64,000 nt of DNA from Ligula intestinalis (taxonomy: Eukaryota > Platyhelminthes > Cestoda > Diphyllobothriidea > Diphyllobothriidae). Made by a program: the position numbers and the translations under genes. The stretch spans positions 88,192,788 to 88,256,787 of the forward strand of contig JAYGXS010000002.1 in NCBI GenBank assembly GCA_036362985.1. Direction: 5' to 3'. Below, one piece after another: positions 45,937 through 55,999 of the stretch. How positions within the stretch are numbered: position 1 is the stretch's first letter; every line of letters starts with the position of its first letter. The notes below the pieces were generated by a model. That model was not told the origin of the DNA. It saw only the letters and a program-made list of their open reading frames with translations, and did not search any database.

Positions 45937-46725
45937 TAAGATACTTCATATCGGAGCACTATTTTGAGGTTAAAATGTTCACTATCACGCAGGCCTGATG
46001 AAGGCCACGTGTCTACGAACATTTAGGCATCACAGTAAACACTTTTCCTTATTTGCACTATGTATTCCAACTTGTTTTAAAATATCATAAGCGATTTGAC
46101 GCAGATACAGACCCATCCCCCGGCACAAACACACCCTCTCTCTTCCGCCTCTGCTCGCAACCCTATTTGGAAAGTGAACTTCAAATATGTTGCAAAGTCA
46201 CCCGGCGAGACGCGTGTGCGTGCATGCATGCGAGCCGGCCTTCGGGCAGTCCTTCCGGTTGATGTGAACAACAAAGGCCCATGCCGCATCTTGACCCTTT
46301 TCATCACCGTTGCTACAATAGCCGGGCTCTTCCCCAGGTTCAGACAGCGCAAAGAACTGAGAAGGAGCGCCACCTGCTAGGAGCAAATAAAAAGTGTCAC
46401 TTGCCAGTGCTGCATTTTGATACTTGTCGCCCCCGCACACATTCAATCCAGCCACAGATCTCGCAGTAGCAGGTAGCCGCCAGACTGCTACCTGCATAAG
46501 AAAAGAACTTTTCCACGATAATGCTTACCTTTAGGCTTGATCTTCGGTGAATTCTGCACGACTCTCCGACGGTTGGAAACATCAATACTATTATCAGTAC
46601 GATGGGCAATCAAAAACAAACGAACAGGGATAAGAGTGAGCATGAACAAAATGTGGAAGATGGGATGAACAGTGAGTGGACGATCCGGCTGAATGGACCG
46701 AGGACTCATTTTCAGCACTTTTTCC
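45937..46725. other. GC-richer patch with overlapping open frames on both strands, no recognised domain
   Basis: 46077-46497 is markedly more GC-rich than its surroundings and has simultaneous frames of 94-99 aa on both strands. None shows a domain, a clear start context or splice partners. It might be an exon or a repeat; I cannot tell. Confidence 0.3.
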
Positions 46726-48560
46726 TACGCAAGATGATCAGATTGGATAGCTAAACGCTCATTATTTTATGTTCGCTACCTGCTCAATTTGCAAAAAGAG
46801 TAAAAACCGTAAACCATTCTAACATGGCTCTAGATTATTGAAGTTGTTTCGGGTCTTTTCTCCAAAATAACAACATAAGATGGAGAATCAAAAATCTTCC
46901 GCAACTCTGTGAAATATTTTAGAATCGAAATTACTTTTCCCCAGACAAATAATACTCTCACGAATAAAGTTTGCAAGTTTAAACATGTAATATTATTTTA
47001 AGAAGTGGATGCAGAGACAAAGAGAAGGACAATCTCTTCGTGTTAGTAGATTCATTTACCATCACCAAGTCCAACTACATGAGCTGTTTTTATCCTGAAA
47101 GGTCTCCCTGTGTATGTAGGGGCATTATACAGAAGAAAGTATTTCATTATTTCAAATGTTTGTGGATTTGAGACGGTCAGTGGAAGAATGGACCTAAGGG
47201 AACGTACTATCTAAGTAATATTCATGTAATGTCCCTTTATGCTATTTTTATGGTGCCTTATTTCTTTTATATGAATTTTTGGTAATCTTGAATTGCGCAA
47301 AGCAGCCCGTAAGGAACTTGTTTCTAATTAACCAGCATGTAAATTTGATAGATGTTATACCGGTTATAATAGTAAGGTATTATAGCAAATTCTGATAGAT
47401 CACAGAAAAGCTTTGCAGCGAAATGTCTTAATTATGATGAAGGCGGTCAGACGCGAGCGAAGCAAAGTCGAAAATGTTTTCTGAAACGACTAAACGCTAA
47501 AGGATACAGCGTATTAAGATATAATTGAGGCACAAAATTCATCAAAAGGGGTAGACCATGCTCAGAGTAAAACAACTTAATTGTCGGGCGTTATGGTTTA
47601 TTAAGAAAAGCTACATTCACGGTCCAACAATTGCCAAAATCAAATGGGGGAAGAATGAATTTCCCTATTTCTGTAACGGTGGAAGCCAATTTCTAAAGAA
47701 CAATATAATTAAGTCTTAACAATACGCTTATGCCAAAACAATATACAAAGACAATTGCTCAACTAAATTAAAAGAAGCTGTTGCGTATTTGACATACCTT
47801 ATTTGTTTGGCTGCGGCTATTAAGATAAAAGCGTCTTATCTTTTTGTTATTCTTTGGCTGTTATGGAGGGGTTGATTTTAAGTGCACCAGATCATTGTTC
47901 TCAAAGCCGCTACAAATATTCACAAATATGGAATGCTTGAGGTGGTTATCTCATCTAAATTTGATAATGACTGTTATACCCTTCATAAAATAACGTTTTC
48001 ATATGCATACTGATAGATAATACGAATAACTGGAAAAGGTTCAGTGTAACTTTTATATACCAACTACCTATTTAGAAAAAATGATTTTAAATAGAAACCT
48101 TTCGTCGGCAATAGCTTTCCCTCCCCCCTTGACTGACTATATAAAAATGCGTCGTTAAAAACAGCCTTCTCTAATGGAAACCCTCCCCCCATTCTTAAGA
48201 CTTCCTTGTCTGAAAATCGCAAACGTTTTAACTTGTACCCCGATTCCATATCAATGTACAAGTGCGAGGAAAATTTATCGAATGCTCTCTTTGCTGTTCA
48301 ACTTTTCAAAATAATCGACTTGGAGTTTTTTTCACATCAAACCTGAGGTGCCGGCCTCGTTTCGTCGGACTACCACGCGTCCGGTCACTTTTAACCAAAT
48401 GAGTAAGGTTAACCTCGATTAAGTTGGCGATAAAATAAAATTTGTGAAGTATTTCAATGAAAAAAATAATATACAACGCAGGGAACCTGAGACACTTGCT
48501 CCTTAGAGCAGAGATTAAAAAGCTGAACTTTCAAAACCGGTATATCAACCAGAAATCAGA
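46726..48560. other. AT-rich non-coding stretch
   Basis: No supported gene or shared repeat. Confidence 0.5.
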
Positions 48561-48568
48561 TAGAGAAA

Positions 48569-48657
48569 GCTAGGTGACCCACTGATGAGCCGGAGGCCTC
48601 GCAGCTGTATCAAGCAACGGCAGAATACCGGCGAAACACGTGTCTGGGCCTTTTAGC
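48569..48657 (+). ncRNA. hammerhead ribozyme, best-formed copy in the window
   Basis: CTGATGA at 48582-48588. Stem II is GCCGG/CCGGC (48589-48593 with 48628-48632), five Watson-Crick pairs around a 34-nt loop. GAAA is at 48633-48636. Stem III is the eight-base palindrome ACACGTGT (48636-48643) with no loop. Predicted cleavage follows C48644 (GUC). Stem I has CCCA 48578-48581 with TGGG 48645-48648, then an internal loop, then GCTA 48569-48572 with TAGC 48654-48657. Every invariant base is present. The internal loop in stem I and the large stem II loop are where tertiary contacts form in natural hammerheads. It is on the strand opposite to the neighbouring PLE, so it belongs to another element. 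Confidence 0.85.
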
Positions 48658-48924
48658 AAGTACCAAGGCTGCTAGTATGGTAAGTTACAACGTCAATTTA
48701 TGCTACTAATGACTGTGTGATGGCAGCATGTGTATATTTCACAGGGGTTGACCGGTTTTTAACAATTTCGGTCTACGCTTATAGACCTTAAATATACTGA
48801 TATATATTGCGATCAGAAATTAATTTCTCTGGAGATTAAAAAACTGAACTGTTGCAAGATAATTAACAGGAAAATTTCATTTGAAAAGCAACCAACTGCT
48901 TAATAAAAATAGCGTTAAGGAAGT

Positions 48925-51360
48925 CAAGTTAAGCGAACGAACGTTTTCGATTAATTCATCATCAGGCAATACAGTAATATAAGTGAGGGTAGAGTTAACG
49001 AAAGTTTTAGGCAAACCAATCAGTAGTAACAAGGGGGAAAAAGGGGGGAGAGAGGTGTAAAAGGATCAAGGGGAGATCAAGGGGATCATATTCTAGTCTT
49101 AATTGAGGAAAGAGAAATGGGGTGGGGGAAGAGGGGAAGGGGAAGGAGTCAGACAATTAGTTAATGTCATCCAGTGGTCCTCGTCTCGGGTTTTGTTGGG
49201 TTGTGTAAGGACGCAAGGTGTCAACGTCTTGAGACTGTGTCAGTTGCCTTTGGATGCTTGATGCCGCTGTCTCATCATTGTTTCGCGACGTAGTAAGAGG
49301 CGTGAGGGTGGATGTTGAAAAGGCTTTTGGCCACGGGAGCCTAAGGGCCACTACAAATGCTTTCTGCGCACATAAAATTGGGTTTGTGAGGCGAATGGCG
49401 ACTGCTTCTGCCGTCTTAAGCATCCGCTGACGCAGGAATTTAGAGTGTTTAGCCGGAACTTTATAGACGACTCTAAATGCTTGGTTGACGTCTACCCGAT
49501 GACCGCTGTCTACCAAGTGAGCCAGAATTGCGCTTGATATCGACTTAGTTTCGCCTCTGTTTAACCATGCAGGGTGATTCTCTTGCATGCGCTTGGATAG
49601 ACGTCTAATCGTTCGACCAATGTAACTTGCCCAACAGAAGCATGTAAATTTGTAGATACACATTGATGTGGTCTGGAACGGCAGTCTATCATTGCTTTTA
49701 AGGCGAAGAAGTGGAGTGCTTGAGAACAATAATCTTAACTTTGCTGCTGGATATGTACGCACGATTGCAGCGTTCACACGAAGCTGTAGAAGTTCGCTTG
49801 CTGGATCACCTTGAAAAGGCAATGTAAGAAATACGGTTTTCTTCTCAGCCATTGGTACCTCCGGTCTTGGTGGACGTTCCTCCATAAACTTTTCGATGAA
49901 CTTATCGGGGAACCCATTTTCTTGTAAGGTATTTTTAAGCAGTGCGAGTTCGTCCTCCAGTGTCTCTGGAGAACATATGCTCCTAGTTCGATTAGAGAGG
50001 CAGCGACTAGGCCTCCTTTCTGACTTAGTGGCACAAAACTGTAGAAGTTAGTGTATTGCCCTGTCCAGGTCTTCTTACGAAATACACTTCTAATTATTGA
50101 TCCATCAGATCCTCTACTAAGGAGGATGTCCAGAAAGGGGAGGCACTGTCTGTCCTTTTTTTTCCAAAGTGAAGGTTAACGCTGAGTGCACTTGATTCAC
50201 TTTATCTAAGAATGTGTCAAGCTCAAGTCTTCTGTCTGCTATTATAAATATGTCATCCACATAGCGAGCATAGGCTGGAAGGTCTTTTGTAATAGGAGAA
50301 AGTTTGTTGCTCTCCATTTTGCCCATGAAAGTATCCGCTAAAAGAGGTCCAAGCGGTGATCCCATCGCTTCTCCATCGATTTGGCGGTAAATTTGGCCAT
50401 TAAAGCTGAATTACACGTTTAAAGTGCAGCTTAAGAGTAATTGCTTCATGTCTCCGATCGGCATGTCGATTGGGAACTCTTTTTTAACAATCTCGTCACA
50501 CAAAAATTCTATGGTTGCTGTGAGGGGAATGTTGGTGAACAGTGACGCGACATCTAGGGATAACATCGTTTACCGTTGATATTAGTGTTTCTTATGGATT
50601 CGACGAATTCAAACGTGTCCCGTAGGCTATGTGGTGCTATTTGGTGCCGAATCGGTGTCAAATTTTCTGCCAGCCACTTTGCAATTGCATGATAGGGTGA
50701 GTTGCACATGTCCATTATTGGCCGTATTGGAACGTCTGGTTTGTGAATCTTTGGCAAACCATAAAGCCTTGGGGGAGCGGTGCCTGTGGGTTTCATTGCT
50801 TCTAACTCTTGTTCACTAAGAAAACCTCGGCCTTTCAGTTTTCGAAGACAAGTAGTGAGTTGAGTTTCTATGTTCTCCGTTTGATCCTTATTCTGTCTTT
50901 CCCTTTTGAACTTAGTTTCGTCAGCCAGGATTGATTGCATCTTTAAGACGTAAATGCTTTTTCTCATAAGAACGAGAACAGAACCTTTGTCCGGTTTTGT
51001 TATGAATTCATCAGTATTTTGGCGCAAAACTTTGAGCTTCTCCAAATGCTCTTTCGTGATGTGTCCAATACTCAAAGGTTTAGTTCTAAGATATTGATAG
51101 CAACAATTAACGAGTGTAGATTTAACATACTCTGCATCCTCTGGCGTTGTAGGTACTAAGTCATGTGTCTGACTCAAAAGATTTTCGAATTGCACTTCTG
51201 CCCTTAATCTGTTCGGCCTTCTATTAGGAAAACAAAATTTGTGGCCTAGGGATAGTATTTTAAGCAGGTGTTTGTCAAGCGTCATGTTGGTAAAATTATG
51301 TACGTACCACTCCGGATCCAAATAGCGTTCCTCGGAAAATGGTCCACTTTTATTCCTTTA
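48925..51360 (-). mobile_element. Penelope-like element (lineage a), nearly complete, with frameshifts
   Basis: Minus strand. 51321-50554: N-terminal 255 aa of the reverse transcriptase with I-T-K-P-D-K-G-S and R-L-Y-G-L-P-K-I-H-K-P, ending at a frameshift near 50565. 50540-50360 continues in another frame (S-L-F-T-N-I-P). 50365-50117: M-G-S-P-L-G-P-L-L-A-D, then catalytic R-Y-V-D-D-I-F-I-I. 50034-49157: connection and GIY-YIG nuclease with S-M-C-I-Y-K-F-T-C, S-Y-I-G-R-T-I-R-R-L-S-K-R-M, A-H-L-V-D-S-G-H-R-V-D and L-C-A-Q-K, 242 aa to the stop at 49157. The non-coding 3' end runs to about 48925 and includes a hammerhead core. At least three frameshifts make it inactive, but it is the best-preserved PLE here and the reference for the fragments at 8.2-9.3, 12.9, 14-15 and 19.7-20.4 kb. 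Confidence 0.92.
48931..48970 (-). ncRNA. hammerhead ribozyme motif in the 3' end of PLE lineage a
   Basis: Minus strand: CTGATGA (48965-48959), a short stem II (GA/TC closing ATTAA), GAAA (48948-48945), palindromic stem III AACGTT (48945-48940), predicted site after C opposite G48939. A related copy at 12870 has a better stem II (GATT/AATC) but a damaged first box. Confidence 0.6.
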
Positions 51361-52915
51361 AGTTGGTGAGAGTAATAGGTAATGCCTTTGAAAATCCTTG
51401 CCTTTTGATTATCTCTCGTTGGAGCTACTTTTAAACAGCGAATCATAATAAAATATCAAAACATTTATTTGTTATCAGATACTTGTGTCCCAGAAAAAAA
51501 CTGTTAAATATGCGTTGTACCTTGACAGAAACGGTTTTTGAATTCTAACGCTTGTGCTTGTCGCAATGTTGTCAAAAATATAAAATATAGCCCTAAGTGT
51601 CTGTTAGAATGCAGGCCATGTTAGGTAATGTAATATTTAAGAGGATATAGGCTTATTCAATTAAAATTCTGGAAAGTTCAACTTGATTCTGATTTTCTGT
51701 CCGATGGCAGTATGTTCAGTGTAGCTGAATCGGATTACAGAAGAAAACACCACTTTGGTGGAATGGGCCATTCTGTATCAGTAAAATGAGTTTCACAAAA
51801 GGCGAATGCCATAATCCGTCGCATACACCATGAACAAAAATTAACATGATCAAATCTGGTCAGCCACCCTTATCATTTCAGAGAATTCAGTTTATAGCAA
51901 AAATGTTCAATATGTGGAACTATACAGTGTCCTGGAGGATCTCTGCAGACACTCGTTTATTATTGTTAGTTAAATGTTACTAAACATAGCGCTCCATGCA
52001 GGACAACTGCTTGCTAGTAGAGGTCTTACTTGATGCTTTTTAGCATCCCTCCACCATGAAGAAGGAGGCACAAAGTTTGTATAATTGTGTATTTATGATA
52101 AGCACCCTGCCAGCAGCAACCCGAATTGTCCCGTCCGTAGTGCCACTCAGTGTGGGGCCCTGCGCTGGCAGGGAATTGATCCGAAACAGCGATTCTCTGT
52201 AGAGCCTTCTCGATTGATGTACAGAACTTGTATGGAAAGGAAATCCAGTCAATTTGTCCGAAACCTAACAGGCGTAGTTGAAAGTGAGAGCAGTTGCTTT
52301 TAGTAACATAAGTCCCAGTGAAGCCGAACGTAAACAGAAGCTCAAAATGCCAGAAAAAGTTTGCTCGTGAATAAGTCAAAGGGATAACCCGGCGAACTCG
52401 TACAGCGCTTTCCCCAGCAGCCGAAGTACAGGATTCTGCATTCCAGACATCTGTAGGTACTATAGCTGTTCAGTTGCATTCTCTTTTAAATGTAATACCC
52501 GAGTTACAATTTCACCCACGAATGATTAAAAAGACCAGAGGCTGGAGCACTACCCAGCCGATAAAAGGAAAATCAAGGCACTTGCCCTTTACGCTTACCG
52601 TTTCGTATAGAATATGCACGAATTCATCGACCTGAACGATGTCATTTGCTCCTGTAGGCAGTTAAAAACTACTTGTAGTGGAAAAAATATTTACAGAGGA
52701 AAGTGGCCTTTTATCTGATGATGGCTTAAACGAATTAAACCCTTACACACTCTAAGTTCCGAAAATATTCCCATTCTTAAATTGAGAATTCAAGTTGACA
52801 AACACATGTTTTCAGCAAATCTTTGTCGGGCCAAAACATTTGCAGGGGTAATAAAAACAATACAGTTAGGCAAGATTTTATAAGGGAAGTCTGATTACAA
52901 TTAGTCATTTACACG
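51361..52915. other. non-coding stretch
   Basis: A minus-strand frame of 117 aa (52026-52379) overlaps a GC-richer patch with CCTGCCAGC/GCTGGCAGG inverted repeats (about 52107 and 52163), but shows no domain. Otherwise AT-rich. Confidence 0.45.
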
Positions 52916-52924
52916 TGAGAAAAA

Positions 52925-53345
52925 GATGCAATCACTTGAACAAGAGTTTTATTTGCCTGACGTTTCGGATTCCCTCGGGAATTCTTAACCATAGGTGATG
53001 ATAACATGGCCATAGTCATGCGCAGATGGGGTCGCCCGCATGGTGAGGTCGGCGTGTTGAGGTTCGCATGTTGTGGGAGGGGAGGGGGAAGGAGAAGGGG
53101 CTAGCGAATCCAGTGCTCTGTTGTCATAAGACGCTGACACAAGCCCTTGCCCTTCCGTAGCCGACCCCGAGGACAGATGACGATTGCATTTCGCCCCCAC
53201 CATCCAGTGACTGTCGCTCGCTTCGTTCAAATAGCAGCAATAATCACTTCTCTGAGCAACGCCCGCAGCCTAACCCAATTACACCCCTTCCCCAACCCAC
53301 GAACCTCTACATGCCAACTTCGCCGTGTGGGTGATGTGTAAATGA
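52925..53345 (-). mobile_element. hammerhead-like module with attached body sequence
   Basis: 52933-53010 has AACAAGAG, TTTTATTTGCCTGACG, TTTCGG, the GATTCCCTCGGGAATT hairpin, CATAGGTGATGATAACATGG, the family consensus. It continues into GGTCATGCGCAGATGGGG-like sequence and a GC-rich body to about 53340 (frames up to 81 aa on both strands, no domain). On the minus strand the ribozyme half-core is GAAA-ACGT-C followed by AGGCA and AATAAA. Confidence 0.7.
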
Positions 53346-54280
53346 TTAATTGGAATCAGACTACCCCTATAAACCGTACCTAACTGTACAGTTTTTATTA
53401 CCCCTGTGAATGTCTTTGGACAATGTTCTTTCGACAGCAGAAAAAACCCAAATTCAATTTCGAGTAAACAGAAATGTCTAGAATCACTTGTTCATGCATG
53501 AGAGCAGCACCTCTTCGCAGCCAATCAGAGAGTATCAGAAATGATTTGCTTTCCATATTTGCCTTGAAGACTTACTTTGAGTGCATGAAGGGACTAAAAT
53601 TCGCCGATTTCCTTCATGCATGTATAAACTGGTACCGGTGGACGCGCTTCGATGACCAACGGAAATAAAACAATCGAGACGTTTGGCGATACAAATGCCA
53701 AGCGAAAACAAAATAGTTCGCTGTTTCTAACAACAGAGCAGTCATAAGCAGTGAGGTACTGCAATCTACGACACAGCTCTGAAAAATAATAATGCTTTTG
53801 TATATTTTGGGACCGGAGGGCCTCGTCATTGCAACCTCAGTGCTGTGGAAGAATAAACACAAGCTTAATAAATCTTGCTCTTAATGAGCAACGACATACG
53901 CAGCGATAGTGTTAAGTATGGTAGGCAGATAATTTCATATCTGCCAACATATCGTCAATTTAAAATAATAGTCAACAGTCTCTGAAATGTATGGTGAACT
54001 AAGGAGGAAGCAGTGAAAAAACTCTTACCATTAAAGCTGGGGCGGTGTTCAGCGTACCTCCACTTAAAAACAAAACAAAACAAAGGAGAAAAAACTACTT
54101 CTATAAATATAGAGAGGTTGGTTGATAGAATTGTTTTAGTGCAATGACACAGGATTGTTAATGAGCACGTGTGAGAGTTGGAAAAGGCTTCTTGTCGTTG
54201 AAGAAATCGTATAGAAACAGAGGTTGTCGTTCATCACAGTAACACCGACCGATTGGCTACATGATCAAAAATTTGGCTTT
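53346..54280. other. AT-rich non-coding stretch
   Basis: No recognised gene or shared repeat. Confidence 0.5.
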
Positions 54281-54287
54281 ATAAACT

Positions 54288-54735
54288 GCTAAGTTAGACG
54301 AAAGCCTATTTTCGAGGGGAATATTATTCCAGAGAAAGGCATATTTGGAGGCAAAAAAGCGAGAATTGTTAGATTTGGAGCTAAAAGGGATGCAAGTATC
54401 ATGGAAAAATTACGAGTGGCATAAGTTCTATCTACCGGAGTAAGAGCATTGATCCGTGGGAGGATAGGGCTAGAGTTAGCGCGAAATAGGAAGCAGAGGC
54501 CCGCTTCGAGTCTTATAACCCAAAGAAATTTCATGTTCGCTAACTGACATCTCTCCATATAAGAAATAGTGGATCGAGAAAGAATAAATATTTTTCGAGT
54601 AAACCCTCTTTGTACATTTCAACCTCACCACGGCCAGATGCATTTGCTAGACCAAAGAGGGGACAGCAGTATTCTATGTAAGATGGATAGAAAATAAATG
54701 CGATCAAGTTTTAATTTTATTTCCGAGAAATTATG
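54288..54735 (-). pseudogene. CR1 LINE C-terminal fragment, minus strand
   Basis: Collinear with 23500-23870 of the minus-strand CR1 at 23.5-26.4 kb, including the block around GCATATTTGGAGGCAAAAAA, the GATTTGGAGCTAA block and TTCGCTAACTGACA. In translation it ends with R-F-F-A-S-K-Y-A-F-L-W-N-N-I-P-L-E, the typical CR1 ORF2 end (F-F-x-x-R-V-x-x-x-W-N-x-L-P). It is a 5'-truncated copy immediately downstream (minus strand) of the Helitron remnant. Confidence 0.78.
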
Positions 54736-54739
54736 TGAT

Positions 54740-55992
54740 ACTAGCTCGGAAGGTCGGCTTCGCCTTCGGCTTCCTTACATGTTGTTGTCCTTTATGTAGG
54801 TAACCCGTATATGAGAACCTCTTAAAATAAATCTGTTCAATTCAGTGTTATTAGGGAAATATGGGTAAATACCTCTGAACTCCCTCTTTTTTCATAGCTG
54901 TGATTCAGAACATGTGGCGTTATCAGTAATGGAACTACGTTAAGGGGGCAGAACTTTTGTTGATATACTTGCGGCCGTACTTGACGGACTTCGCGGAGTT
55001 GCAAACTTTGACATTGATGTGGGTGTTGAATACTTTTGACTGTGGGGGAAAATAGGCACAATCCAACGGTTATCAATTACCACCCCACCGGTTCACCTTT
55101 CATTGATAACTGCTTCCAGTCCACCAATCTAAGGTTGTCGCCTTCTGTAGAGAGGGTTCCCATCGCCATCAGTCTGAGTTGCACCTAGGAGTCGCTTGGG
55201 ATATATCCTGGTACATTTACCACCCTTCATGCAAGGACTGTTGGGATTTATCTGACCACATGGGTCATGAAACATTTGAGTTTTGATCGTTTCAAGCAGA
55301 ACAGGGTCAACGGACCGGTCAGGCAACTCTGCGCATATGAATTTGTCGACATCAGAAGAGTGCAGTTTTTTCCTTCAGCCAGACCAAAATGTGAGCGTGG
55401 GGCAGGCCTCTCCTTTGCCACTCTACAGTGTACGTGTGATACTGAACGTCACGAAAATTGTGAATTTTGTGTTGATTTCATCATGGTTTTCAACGTACGC
55501 TGGAATACTCGCGCGGACAAATCATGGCGATCCTTCGGCGGACATGAAACTGTTAACGTAGCTGTTGCGTTGGTGTAGAATATCTTATAGGGACAATATT
55601 ATGTGATGCTTCAAGTCTGGGTTCACTCAGGATCAGTTTTGAGCCTACAGGTAGATGTCTTCTACGATGTACACCTGTACAAATTTCGGCTCGCCATCAG
55701 GAGGAGGTAGTAGCGATCCAATCCGATCGCAAACTAGGCCTTCCACCTTAAAGGTTGGCATAAATCCAACCTTATGAACAATGTTGGCACCAAAAGAGGA
55801 CATTTGAAGCGCCCCGTTGTGCTTTCTAATGTTTGAGAGAAAATGTTTCGAGTCATCGTTATCACCAACAAGCAATGTTTGTAGCATTTCTGTAGGATAG
55901 GGGAAGTAATGCAGGAGAACTTTACCGTTGGAACAGCACATGCCGTTTGTTTCACCAGTCCATTTTTTCGTCTGACAATGCCCGCAAACTTC
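54740..55992 (-). pseudogene. Helitron Rep/helicase N-terminal half (decayed)
   Basis: Minus strand from about 55990: C-G-H-C ... K-W-T-G-E-T-N-G-M-C-C-S-N-G-K-V zinc motif, L-L-V-G-D-N-D-D-S-K-H-F-L-S-N-I-R, M-S-S-F-G-A, F-M-P-T-F-K-V-E-G, R-I-G-S-L-L-P-P (55985-55700). Next the HUH nuclease motif G-L-P-H-A-H-I-L-V-W-L at about 55407-55373, then P-D-R-S-V-D-P, H-D-P-C-G and Y-P-K-R-L ... Y-R-R-R (55326-55129), D-N-R-W-I-V-P (about 55075), and the two-tyrosine motif V-K-Y-G-R-K-Y-I-N-K at about 54988-54959. Helitron Rep nicks and joins DNA for rolling-circle transposition. Several frameshifts, and the Pif1-type helicase half is absent. The upstream end is cut near 55990, where plus-strand CR1 sequence begins. 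Confidence 0.9.
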
Positions 55993-55999
55993 CCTCACC

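Noticed and set aside
46077..46497. Overlapping 94-99-aa frames on both strands in a GC-rich patch
   Set aside because: Open frames on both strands follow from base composition; no domain, splice sites or homologous copy seen.
52715..52760. CTGATGATGGC with later CCGAAAAT
   Set aside because: The two boxes cannot be joined by a stem II and no palindromic stem III follows.
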